Origin: Methanobacteriota archaeon | GTDB lineage: Archaea; Thermoplasmatota; E2; DHVEG-1 | Length of the DNA stretch: 6,863 nucleotides | Assembly: GCA_903930505.1 (NCBI GenBank) | Contig: CAIYYQ010000426.1 | Location: 1-6,863 of the forward strand | Direction: 5' to 3' | Shown: positions 1 to 6,614 of the stretch, one piece after another | Numbering within the stretch: the stretch's first letter is position 1 | How the letters are laid out: every line of letters starts with the position of its first letter | Made by a program: the position numbers and the translations under genes | The notes under the pieces: generated by a model | Databases searched by the model: none | The model's input: only the letters and a program-made list of their open reading frames with translations | What the model was told of the DNA's origin: nothing

Positions 1-567
1 AATTTTGAAGACGTATTAGATAGATATTACAAGGCAGCTAAGAAATATCAAGCAGATATTGTTGTAAGAATCACAGGTGATTGCCCACTAATAGATCCAC
101 ATATTGTAGATCAGGTTATCCAATATTTCTTAGAAAATAAATACGACTATGTAACTAATACTTTAGAGCCGACCTACCCTGATGGATTGGATGTAGAAGT
201 ATTTTCATTTAAAGCATTGGAAATAGCATGGAAAGAAGCACAATTATTGTCTGAACGAGAGCATGTCACGCCATATATTGTAAATCATCCAGAGAAATTT
301 AGAATTAGTAATGTTAGAAATACTGCTGATCTCTCGAACTTGCGCTGGACGGTAGATCGGAAAGAAGATTTGGAATTTGTTAAAGAGATTTTTAAAAGAC
401 TTTATAAGGAAAAAACAATGTTTCATATGCAGGATATTTTAGAATTATTGCAAAAATACCCTGATTTGAAGGAAATAAACGCCGGTATTCAAAGGAATGA
501 AGGGTATCTTAGTTCTTTGAAGAAAGATAAAATATGCAAAAGGAGTGAAAAACATGGTGAAAAATAA
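1..567 (+). CDS. SpsF-type cytidylyltransferase (acylneuraminate cytidylyltransferase family), 5'-partial
   Basis: The frame is open from base 1 to a TAA at 565-567, giving 188 visible residues; the N-terminal nucleotide-binding part lies outside the window. Visible hallmarks of the SpsF branch of the cytidylyltransferase family are EDVLDRYYKAA near the start, the block VVRITGDCPLIDP (about residues 21-33), DGLDVEVFS (about 61-69), SEREHVTPYI, NLRWTVDRKEDL, and the C-terminal INAGIQRNEGYLSSL. Proteins of this family activate nonulosonic acids or related sugars with CTP in the cytoplasm. In this operon the likely job is making the CMP-form of the sugar produced by the PseI-like enzyme at 5098-6147. 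The gene overlaps the next one by 14 nt, suggesting translational coupling. Family assignment is firm; the exact sugar is not. Confidence 0.9.
   Translation, partial: NFEDVLDRYYKAAKKYQADIVVRITGDCPLIDPHIVDQVIQYFLENKYDYVTNTLEPTYPDGLDVEVFSFKALEIAWKEAQLLSEREHVTPYIVNHPEKFRISNVRNTADLSNLRWTVDRKEDLEFVKEIFKRLYKEKTMFHMQDILELLQKYPDLKEINAGIQRNEGYLSSLKKDKICKRSEKHGEK
541..545 (+). promoter_or_regulatory. Shine-Dalgarno site fixing the aminotransferase start
   Basis: AGGAG lies 8 nt before the ATG at 554. An in-frame GTG at 545 overlaps this motif and would leave it unusable, so ATG 554 is the better start. The site lies within the last codons of the upstream gene. Confidence 0.75.
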
Positions 568-1846
568 AAAATCCGATCTTAAAAAATCTCTAGAACTCTG
601 GAAACATGCCGAACAGATTATAATGAACGGCACGCAGCTATATAGTAAAATGGCCTCTGTAGGAGTTAAAGGAGTATCACCTATTTATTTTGTTAAAGCA
701 GATGGCGCATATGCCTGGGATTTAGAAGGAAATAGATACATAGATTATACTATGGGAATAGGTGCATGTTTTGTAGGTTACAACAATCCTAAAGTTAAAA
801 AAGCAATACTTAAACAATTGGAGATAGGAACGATTTTTTCGTTACCTAGTCCTCTTGAAATACAAGCCGCTGAAACACTTATTGAGATTATTCCTTGTGC
901 TGAGATGGTTCGTTTTATGAAAACTGGTTCTGAAGGTACGCAAGCTGCTGTACGTATTGCCCGTGCGTATACTGGGCGAGAAAAGGTGATAAAAGGTCAT
1001 TATCACGGTTGGCATGAATGGTGTTTAGCTGATTCAATAAAAAATGGTGGTATTCCTCATCAGTATAAAGAAAATGTTTTTGAGGTGAAATATAATGATT
1101 TTGATACGGTCAAGAGATTATTTGAACAGCACAAAGATGAGATTGCTTGTATCATCATCGAGCCTTTCGAAGGAGGCGAGCTACCAAAAGATAATTATCT
1201 CCAAAAATTACGACAGATAACAAAGGACAACGGTGCTCTCTTGATATTTGATGAAGTAGTTACTGGTTTTCGTTTTGCTCTTGGAGGCGGACAGGAATAT
1301 TTTGGAGTTACTCCAGATCTTGCAATTTTCGGTAAATCAATGGCAGGTGGTTTACCATTATCTGCCGTGGTAGGTAAAAAAGAAATTATGGAAAAAGCAA
1401 AGGATAAAATTTTTGTTTCTTCAACATTTGGTGGAGAACTGTTATCGTTAGCCGCGTTTCTTGCTGTTGTCGACATCTTAAAAACAGAGCATGTGTATGA
1501 AAGGATTTTTAAAATTGGAAATACTATCAGAGATGAATTTAACAAACTTGCTAAGAAACATGGAAGTAAAATCGAATGTATTGGTCTGGGTCCTCGTCTT
1601 GATTTTAAATATCTAAATACTAAAGGTCAGGATGATGTTAAAGTGAAAACCTTATTTATGCAAGAGGTAGCAAAAAGAGGAGTGTATTTTGTATGGAATA
1701 TGCTTCCATCCTACAAATTATCTGATAAAGATGTTGTTTATACTCTTAATGTATTTGATGAAGCATTGAAGATCACTATAGATGCAGAACGTAAAGGGAA
1801 CGTTTCCGAGCTTCTTGAAGGAGAATTGCCGATAAAGGTCATTTAA
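554..1846 (+). CDS. Class III PLP-dependent aminotransferase, glutamate-1-semialdehyde aminomutase-like
   Basis: This 430-residue protein has the full layout of fold-type I class III aminotransferases. It shows the PLP-phosphate loop TGSEGTQAAVRIARAYTGR (about 124-142), KGHYHGWHE (about 147-155), the cofactor aspartate in IFDEVVTGFR (D233), and the Schiff-base lysine in FGKSMAGGLP (K261). Overall it resembles HemL, but the location inside a nonulosonate operon, next to a cytidylyltransferase and PseG, argues against a role in heme synthesis. A sugar aminotransferase or an intramolecular amino-shift on a sugar precursor is plausible, but this is inference. The canonical pseudaminate aminotransferase PseC is of the DegT type, so this is not PseC. 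Start chosen at ATG 554 from the AGGAG at 541-545; GTG 545 would add three residues. It overlaps its neighbours on both sides, by 14 nt and 1 nt. Confidence 0.9.
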   Translation: MVKNKKSDLKKSLELWKHAEQIIMNGTQLYSKMASVGVKGVSPIYFVKADGAYAWDLEGNRYIDYTMGIGACFVGYNNPKVKKAILKQLEIGTIFSLPSPLEIQAAETLIEIIPCAEMVRFMKTGSEGTQAAVRIARAYTGREKVIKGHYHGWHEWCLADSIKNGGIPHQYKENVFEVKYNDFDTVKRLFEQHKDEIACIIIEPFEGGELPKDNYLQKLRQITKDNGALLIFDEVVTGFRFALGGGQEYFGVTPDLAIFGKSMAGGLPLSAVVGKKEIMEKAKDKIFVSSTFGGELLSLAAFLAVVDILKTEHVYERIFKIGNTIRDEFNKLAKKHGSKIECIGLGPRLDFKYLNTKGQDDVKVKTLFMQEVAKRGVYFVWNMLPSYKLSDKDVVYTLNVFDEALKITIDAERKGNVSELLEGELPIKVI

Positions 1847-2865
1847 TGAACATTGTTTTTAGAGTTGATTCAACAGAAACATTGGGTCTTGGCCATCTGA
1901 TGCGTTGTTTAGCTTTATCTGAAGAGTTAACAAAAAGTGGAAATATTTGTTATTTTCTCTCGAAGATAGATGGCGAAGATTTCATCCAAAAAATAAAAAA
2001 AATTCGTGGAATTTATGTTAAACCGGAAACGGGAACATCTCTTCAGGAAGATTTACGTGTGCTCATACGTTTTTCAAAACAACATGAGGCAAATTGGATT
2101 GTCACAGATCATTATAACATAAATTCTGAGTATGTGAAAGAAATAAAAAGAAACGGTTTTTCCGTATTATCGATAGATGACACAGCTCAAATGTATTATT
2201 TTTCCGATATCGTATTAAATCAAAATATAGGTGCGGAAAAATTAATTTTTACAGCAGAGACATATACAAAATTTCTCCTTGGACCAAAATACGTTTTACT
2301 TCGAGAAGAATTATTAAAACGTAATAAAAAAAAGATGAATAATCAAGTTAAAAAAATATTGATAACCCTGGGCGGATATGATCATAGCGATCTTACAATA
2401 AAAATTCTACAATCACTGAATGAACTGAATATCGATGCGGAAATAGGTGTAATTGTTGGTCCATATAACCTTTATCATGATCATATCCAAAAGTACATAA
2501 GCGAAAGTAAAATGGATTGTCAGATAATATTTTCTCCAGAAAATATGTTAAATTTTTATCTTGATTCTGATATTGCAATTAGCGCTGGCGGAAGTTCCTG
2601 TTATGAATTGGCTTACTTTGGCATACCTAACATTATCATTACCATTGCTGATAATCAATTAAATATTGCACGGGAGTTACATTCACAAATGATAAGCATG
2701 TATCTCGGCTCAGAACTGAATGTAAAAAGAAAAAACATAGAAGATGCTTTAAGAGAACTACTAGATAATCATATGTTACGAAAAACACTGAGTGAAAATG
2801 GAAAACATTTAATCGATGGAAAGGGAAAAAAAAGAATTGTCGATTTCCTAGAAAATTGTAAATAA
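1846..2865 (+). CDS. pseG: PseG-like UDP-2,4-diacetamido-2,4,6-trideoxy-beta-L-altropyranose hydrolase
   Basis: The protein (339 residues) opens with FRVDSTETLGLGHLMRCLALSEEL, the typical PseG N-terminus; His17 in GLGHLMR aligns with the catalytic histidine described for Campylobacter PseG. Further family blocks are VTDHYNI (about 87-92), SIDDTA (109-114), VLNQNIGA (123-130), LLGPKYVLLREE (144-155), ILITLGGYDHSDLT (171-184) and the nucleotide-binding AISAGGSSCYELAYFGIP (244-261). Known PseG enzymes hydrolyse the UDP-sugar with release of UDP, giving the free sugar used by PseI. The fold is GT-B/MurG-like. There is no fused GNAT (PseH) domain, so the N-acyl transfer step must come from another gene. 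ATG at 1846 shares one base with the preceding TAA, and AAAGGT at 1834-1839 is a suitable ribosome-binding site. The true substrate may carry different N-acyl groups from the canonical one, given the formyltransferase and deacetylase genes downstream. Confidence 0.9.
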   Translation: MNIVFRVDSTETLGLGHLMRCLALSEELTKSGNICYFLSKIDGEDFIQKIKKIRGIYVKPETGTSLQEDLRVLIRFSKQHEANWIVTDHYNINSEYVKEIKRNGFSVLSIDDTAQMYYFSDIVLNQNIGAEKLIFTAETYTKFLLGPKYVLLREELLKRNKKKMNNQVKKILITLGGYDHSDLTIKILQSLNELNIDAEIGVIVGPYNLYHDHIQKYISESKMDCQIIFSPENMLNFYLDSDIAISAGGSSCYELAYFGIPNIIITIADNQLNIARELHSQMISMYLGSELNVKRKNIEDALRELLDNHMLRKTLSENGKHLIDGKGKKRIVDFLENCK

Positions 2866-2920
2866 TAATAGTGATAGAGTCGTTGAAGAAAAAACGAGTA
2901 ACTGTGATGTGGTTAAAACA

Positions 2921-3619
2921 ATGAAAAATACATTTATTATCGCGACGGTAAAATCATGGAATATAATCGAAGCGAAAAAATTTATTAAAAAATATTCGAA
3001 TAAAAAAGTGTATGTGATTTCCAACAATGAAGATCTTACGCATGAAAAAGTTCAGATGATAAATCCTCGATTTATTTTTTTTCCTCATTGGTCGTGGAAA
3101 GTACCGAAGAAGATCTACGAGAATTTTGAATGTATTATTTTTCACATGACTGATTTGCCATATGGTCGCGGTGGAAGTCCTCTTCAGAATTTAATTGTGC
3201 GAGGAAAAACGAAAACAAAAATATCTGCTTTGAAGGCATGTGATACGCTTGATGCAGGGGCAATATATCTTAAAAAAGAATTATCTTTGGAGGGATCTGC
3301 TACTGAAATATTTGAAAGAACGTCAAAGATAATTTTCACTGAAATGATTCCATACATTATAAAAAACGAACCGAAACCTGTTCCTCAAAAAGGAGACATT
3401 GTAAGGTTTGAACGAAGAAAACCTGAAGAAAGTTCAATTATGAATATAGATGACCTTGAGAAAATATATGATTCTATAAGAATGCTTGATGCAGAAGAAT
3501 ATCCCTTAGCGTTCGTTGAGACACCCAAGTATAAAATTGAATTTTCAGATGCGAAATTGAATAAAGGGGTACTAACCGCTAAAGCGATAATCAAATTAAA
3601 AAAGGATTTGAAAAAATGA
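2921..3619 (+). CDS. Formyltransferase-like protein (Fmt/sugar N-formyltransferase superfamily)
   Basis: With ATG 2921 the protein has 232 residues. The active-site block is FHMTDLPYGRGGSPLQN (about 74-90), equivalent to the NVHASLLPRWRGAAP-type block of methionyl-tRNA formyltransferase. His75 and the aspartate of TLDAGAIY (D111) match two members of the usual Asn-His-Asp triad, while the position of the Asn two residues before His is Ile73. A C-terminal domain with RRKPEESSI (about 165-173), IYDSIRMLDAEEYPLAF (182-198) and KIEF resembles the formyltransferase C-terminal region. Known relatives use N10-formyltetrahydrofolate to formylate an amino group. In this operon an amino sugar or nonulosonate is a more likely acceptor than Met-tRNA. 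An in-frame GTG at 2909 would add four residues; neither start has a convincing ribosome-binding site, and ATG 2921 places the first beta strand (TFIIATV) close to the N-terminus. A 55-nt spacer separates it from pseG, the largest gap in the operon. Confidence 0.82.
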   Translation: MKNTFIIATVKSWNIIEAKKFIKKYSNKKVYVISNNEDLTHEKVQMINPRFIFFPHWSWKVPKKIYENFECIIFHMTDLPYGRGGSPLQNLIVRGKTKTKISALKACDTLDAGAIYLKKELSLEGSATEIFERTSKIIFTEMIPYIIKNEPKPVPQKGDIVRFERRKPEESSIMNIDDLEKIYDSIRMLDAEEYPLAFVETPKYKIEFSDAKLNKGVLTAKAIIKLKKDLKK

Positions 3620-4299
3620 TAAAAAAACGCATATTAGTTGTTGCTGCTCATCCTGATGATGAAATTATCGGTTGCGGTGGAACCATTGCCCGATTAACAA
3701 AGGAAGACCATGAAGTCTACACACTTATCCTAGGAGAGGGTATAACGTCTCGAGATAAAAAAAGAGACATTCAGAAAAGAAAACAAGACTTAGATTTGCT
3801 CAAAGACCAAGCAAAGAAAGCAAATTCCTTGATAGGAGTAAAAAATATTTTCTTTTTTGATTTTCCGGATAACCTATTTGATTCTCTTTCCCTTCTTGAG
3901 TTTATCAAGGTTGTTGAACAAATTAAAAATAAAATCCAACCTGATATTATCTTTACCCATTATCATCATGACTTAAACATAGACCATCAAGTAACCTATT
4001 CAGCGGTCATAACAGCTACACGCCCGGTGCCGACTGAACCGGTAAAAGAAATTTACTCATTTAAAGTGTTCTCATCAACTGAATGGGGCTATCCAACTGA
4101 TTTTTCCCCAGATGTATTTTTTGATATCACCAAAACATTTTCAACAAAACTTAAAGCGATGAACGCATACAAATCAGAGTTACGATCATTTCCCCATCCT
4201 CGATCCCTCGAAGGGCTCACGATAGATGCACAATATTGGGGGATAAGTGCCGGAGTCAAATACGCTGAAGCATTTAAACTTGTGAGATTGATGAAATGA
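3616..4299 (+). CDS. PIG-L/LmbE family N-deacetylase
   Basis: The 227-residue protein carries the diagnostic zinc-binding motif AHPDDE at residues 11-16 right after the first strand (RILVVA), followed by GCGGTIARL. The second metal motif is HYHHDLNIDH (115-124), with H12, D15 and H124 as probable zinc ligands and D14 as probable general base. The C-terminal half has SSTEWGYP, FFDIT, KLKAMNAYKSELRSFPHPRS (179-198) and AEAFKLVR, all usual for this family; length is normal. Family members remove N-acetyl groups from GlcNAc-containing or other amido-sugar substrates in the cytoplasm. Placed directly after a formyltransferase-like gene with an ATGA overlap, it may free an amine for re-acylation. 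AGGA at 3603-3606 lies 9 nt before the start codon. The exact substrate cannot be read from the sequence. Confidence 0.92.
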   Translation: MIKKRILVVAAHPDDEIIGCGGTIARLTKEDHEVYTLILGEGITSRDKKRDIQKRKQDLDLLKDQAKKANSLIGVKNIFFFDFPDNLFDSLSLLEFIKVVEQIKNKIQPDIIFTHYHHDLNIDHQVTYSAVITATRPVPTEPVKEIYSFKVFSSTEWGYPTDFSPDVFFDITKTFSTKLKAMNAYKSELRSFPHPRSLEGLTIDAQYWGISAGVKYAEAFKLVRLMK

Positions 4300-5081
4300 A
4301 TAAAAGTAACCAAACAAACAAGGATTTTTGGACGAATCAAGCAAAAGAATACAAATTCGACGTCAAAGCAGTAAATTTCGACCCACTTGAAGAGGAACTT
4401 GAACTATACTTCCTAGAGAAAATCATAGAAGATGGAAAAACAATAGGTGATATTGGATGCGGAAACGGACGATTATTACTTGAGCTTGCAAAGAAAAAAA
4501 AGAAATCTCAGTTCTACGGCGTTGATTTTATTGAAGAAATGATTGATATCGCAAATGAGCAGAAAAAATCACAGAATATTGCAAATGTCCAGTTTACGGT
4601 ACAGGATGCATCATCAGAAAAACTGAAAGATTTTTTTGATTGTGAGTTTGACCAAATGATGAGTAAACGCCTGCTGATAAACTTGAAAGGAAACAAAAAA
4701 CGAAAAGCAATTGAAAACATACATTCCCTTCTAAAGAAAAATGGCATGTACGTCATGATAGAGTGTTTCGTTGAACCATTGGAGAAAATAAACAAAATCC
4801 GGACACAGCTTAACCTGGATGAAATAAAAGTAAAATCATTTAACGAATATTTAACAGAGGATTTCATAGACGACATTAAGACGTATTTTATCATTAAAGA
4901 AAAAATTGATTTTGAAAGTCTCTATTATTTTATCTCAAGAATCTATAATGCATATCTATCTGAGGGAAAACCAGATTATTTCGCACCAATCAATAAATTA
5001 TCCGTGGAGCTTACAAAAATGGGTGTGAGAGCAACAGAACAGTATTCACCTGAGATTATGTTTATATTACAGAAAAAATGA
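4296..5081 (+). CDS. Class I SAM-dependent methyltransferase
   Basis: The protein (261 residues) has a Rossmann-like methyltransferase core. Motif I is IGDIGCGNGRLLLELA (about 50-65), the acidic end of strand 2 is YGVDFIEEMIDIA (74-86), the post-II region is VQFTVQDASSE (98-108), and a motif IV-like segment MMSKRLLINLKG (121-132) precedes the helix and MYVMIECF strand (151-158). The N-terminal FWTNQAKEY is a common lead-in for sugar and small-molecule methyltransferases. The C-terminal 100 residues are less conserved and probably shape the acceptor site. The start overlaps the deacetylase stop (ATGA), so the two are probably translated together. Likely role: O- or N-methylation of the sugar being made by the operon, an inference from context; a different small-molecule substrate is possible. 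Confidence 0.88.
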   Translation: MNKSNQTNKDFWTNQAKEYKFDVKAVNFDPLEEELELYFLEKIIEDGKTIGDIGCGNGRLLLELAKKKKKSQFYGVDFIEEMIDIANEQKKSQNIANVQFTVQDASSEKLKDFFDCEFDQMMSKRLLINLKGNKKRKAIENIHSLLKKNGMYVMIECFVEPLEKINKIRTQLNLDEIKVKSFNEYLTEDFIDDIKTYFIIKEKIDFESLYYFISRIYNAYLSEGKPDYFAPINKLSVELTKMGVRATEQYSPEIMFILQKK

Positions 5082-5097
5082 TGAATGTTGGGTTATT

Positions 5098-6147
5098 ATG
5101 AGATGTACTATAGGTAAACGAATTATCGGGAACAATAATCCTGTGTTTATCGTCGCTGAGCTCTCATGCAATCATCTTCAGGATTTTAACATCGCAGTGA
5201 AAACTATTAAGGCTATTAAAAAATCTGGTGCAGATGCGGTAAAGTTGCAAACTTACACGCCAGATACCATGACTCTGAATTTAAAAAATCGATTGTTCCA
5301 GATACAGCATGGAACTATCTGGGATGGGAAGGGATTGTATCAGTTGTATCAGGAAGCCTATACACCATGGGAATGGCAACCAAAACTAAAGAAAATCGCA
5401 GAAGAACTTGGGTTAGTATGTTTTTCTTCACCGTTCGATGAAACTGCTGTTGATTTTCTGGAAAAAATGCATGTGCCTGCATACAAGGTTGCTGCATTTG
5501 AAATCACCGACATCCCGTTGATAGAATATATTGCATCAAAAGAAAAACCTGTTATTATCTCTACCGGCATTGCAACTCTTGCAGATATTAAAGAAGCGGT
5601 GAATGCATGCAGGGGAAAGGGCAATAACAAGATTATTTTAATGAAATGCGTCTCCGCGTATCCTGCCCCCTATGAAGAAATGAATTTATTAACGATTCCA
5701 TATTTGGAAAAAAAATTCAAAACCATTGTTGGTTTATCTGATCATACTCTAGGCGTTTCAGTACCTATCGCTGCAGTTGCAATCGGTGCAAAAGTTATCG
5801 AAAAACATTTTATTTTAGATAGAACAATGAAAAGCCTTGACGCTAAATTTTCGTTAGAACCTCATGAATTCGCTGAAATGGTAACGTTGATACGAGATGT
5901 TGAAAAATCACTTGGGAAACCAACCTATAGACTTTCAAAAAAGGTTCAACAAACACGGCGATTTCGACGTTCTCTGTTTGCAGTACAAGATATTAAAAAA
6001 GGAGAAGTATTCTCTGAAGAAAATGTAAAATCTATTAGACCTGGTAACGGTCTTAAACCCAAATATCTAAAAGCAATTTTAGGAAAAAAAGCAAAACAAT
6101 CGATCAAAAGAGGTGCTCCTTTAACGTGGGATTTGATTCGTTCATAA
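5098..6147 (+). CDS. pseI: PseI-like pseudaminic acid (nonulosonic acid) synthase, NeuB family
   Basis: This 349-residue protein has the NeuB TIM barrel (about 1-275) followed by an SAF/antifreeze-like domain (about 288-349). Visible family signatures are FIVAELSCNHLQDF (17-30, E21 and H26), GADAVKLQTY (44-53), CFSSPFDETAVDFLE (108-122), PAYKVAAFEI (127-136), STGIAT (155-160), MKCVSAYPAPYEEMNL (182-197), VGLSDHTLG (211-219) and IEKHFILDR (234-242). H216 and H237 correspond to the metal-binding histidines of NeuB, and R314 in SIRPGNGLKP to the arginine of the SAF domain that reaches the partner active site. PseI enzymes condense phosphoenolpyruvate with the 2,4-diamido-6-deoxy-hexose released by PseG. 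SAYPAPYEEMNL and RRFRRSLF fit PseI better than NeuB; a legionaminate-type substrate is less likely with a PseG partner. It starts 16 nt after the methyltransferase, with only a weak ribosome-binding site. Confidence 0.92.
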   Translation: MRCTIGKRIIGNNNPVFIVAELSCNHLQDFNIAVKTIKAIKKSGADAVKLQTYTPDTMTLNLKNRLFQIQHGTIWDGKGLYQLYQEAYTPWEWQPKLKKIAEELGLVCFSSPFDETAVDFLEKMHVPAYKVAAFEITDIPLIEYIASKEKPVIISTGIATLADIKEAVNACRGKGNNKIILMKCVSAYPAPYEEMNLLTIPYLEKKFKTIVGLSDHTLGVSVPIAAVAIGAKVIEKHFILDRTMKSLDAKFSLEPHEFAEMVTLIRDVEKSLGKPTYRLSKKVQQTRRFRRSLFAVQDIKKGEVFSEENVKSIRPGNGLKPKYLKAILGKKAKQSIKRGAPLTWDLIRS

Positions 6148-6398
6148 TATCTCTATGCACCAGATTACACATGGAAATAATTTTTAATGTACTGTGTCGT
6201 GCAGTTTCAGATGAAACAATTTCTCCAGGCTACAGCTGAATCACATTAATCTTTGGTATTAAAAATATCCTTTGAATTTTTATGAAGTGTGAACACGAGT
6301 TGAGCGGAAAAATTGAAGAAAGTCGATTTATTAACTTTTGGTTGATCATGATTGAAATGTTTGTTATGAAAAGTGCAAAACATTCCATATTCTTTCTG

Positions 6399-6418
6399 TT
6401 TTGTTTCGTTTAACAAAA
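6399..6418 (+). other. A+T-rich inverted repeat
   Basis: TTTTGTT (6399-6405) and AACAAAA (6412-6418) are perfect 7-nt complements around a 6-nt loop. It could form a weak hairpin, possibly a terminator component or a protein-binding site. It is nearly all A/T, so chance is a real possibility. Confidence 0.3.
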
Positions 6419-6498
6419 GTGACAACTAAAGGGATTTACGATTTACTTTCGTCAAGAACGACAGGTTTTCGAATTTCACTTAACAACTATTAAATGAA

Positions 6499-6517
6499 AT
6501 AAGGGCTACGTCCTTAT
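6499..6517 (+). other. Small hairpin at the left edge of the structured block
   Basis: ATAAGG (6499-6504) pairs perfectly with CCTTAT (6512-6517), and a G-U pair could extend the stem to seven, leaving the loop CTACG. The right arm overlaps the TATAAT-like sequence at 6515-6520, so structure or a bound protein here could compete with promoter use. Confidence 0.4.
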
Positions 6518-6520
6518 AAT
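6515..6520 (+). promoter_or_regulatory. Possible -10 element for the downstream gene
   Basis: A perfect TATAAT lies about 104 nt before the ATG at 6624. No good -35 hexamer is seen at the normal spacing; the nearest candidate, TTAACA at 6480-6485, is too far upstream. If it is used, the transcript would carry a leader of about 95 nt containing the G+C-rich repeat block. Confidence 0.25.
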
Positions 6521-6533
6521 CTCGTTCCGCTTT

Positions 6534-6600
6534 CGTTCCTCGGCAAGCTCTCAGCCCAGTTGGGGCTTCATTCATGTGGTATCTCACTCGGCAACGAACG
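6534..6600 (+). repeat. G+C-rich repeat-like element with terminal inverted and internal direct repeats
   Basis: The block is bounded by CGTTC (6534-6538) and its complement GAACG (6596-6600). Immediately inside the left end, and just before the right end, the same 8-mer CTCGGCAA occurs in direct orientation (6539-6546 and 6587-6594). Between them AGCCC (6553-6557) and GGGCT (6563-6567) form a hairpin with loop AGTTG. Over 6521-6600 I count 45 G/C in 80 bases, far above the flanks. It may be a dispersed intergenic repeat, a remnant of a mobile element or a structured leader. I do not recognise it as a named family. Confidence 0.4.
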
Positions 6601-6608
6601 TAATTATT

Positions 6609-6614
6609 AGGGGA
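6609..6614 (+). promoter_or_regulatory. Strong Shine-Dalgarno site for the last gene
   Basis: AGGGGA ends 9 nt before ATG 6624. The frame is open upstream as far as 6498 without a better start, so this site supports ATG 6624. Confidence 0.75.

Noticed and set aside
545..553. GTG 545 as start of the aminotransferase
   Set aside because: It overlaps the AGGAG that is well spaced for ATG 554.
1195..1545. Minus-strand open frame within the aminotransferase gene
   Set aside because: Lies fully within a strongly supported gene and encodes nothing recognisable; treated as a shadow frame.
6204..6217. GTTTC-AGAT-GAAAC hairpin as a terminator for the operon
   Set aside because: Only a 5-bp stem and no following T-run; too weak to call.
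6171..6239. 22-codon frame starting MEIIFNVLCRAV after the pseI-like gene
   Set aside because: Very short, no ribosome-binding site and no similarity that I recognise.
6282..6413. 43-codon frame MKCEHELSGKIEESRF... in the intergenic region
   Set aside because: No ribosome-binding site, no recognised family and a hydrophobic low-complexity end; a chance frame or gene remnant is more likely.
6480..6600. Reverse-strand frame of about 30 codons (MNEAPTGLRACRGTK...) across the G+C-rich block
   Set aside because: Short, no start signal, and the composition is explained by the repeat-like DNA; not supported as a gene.
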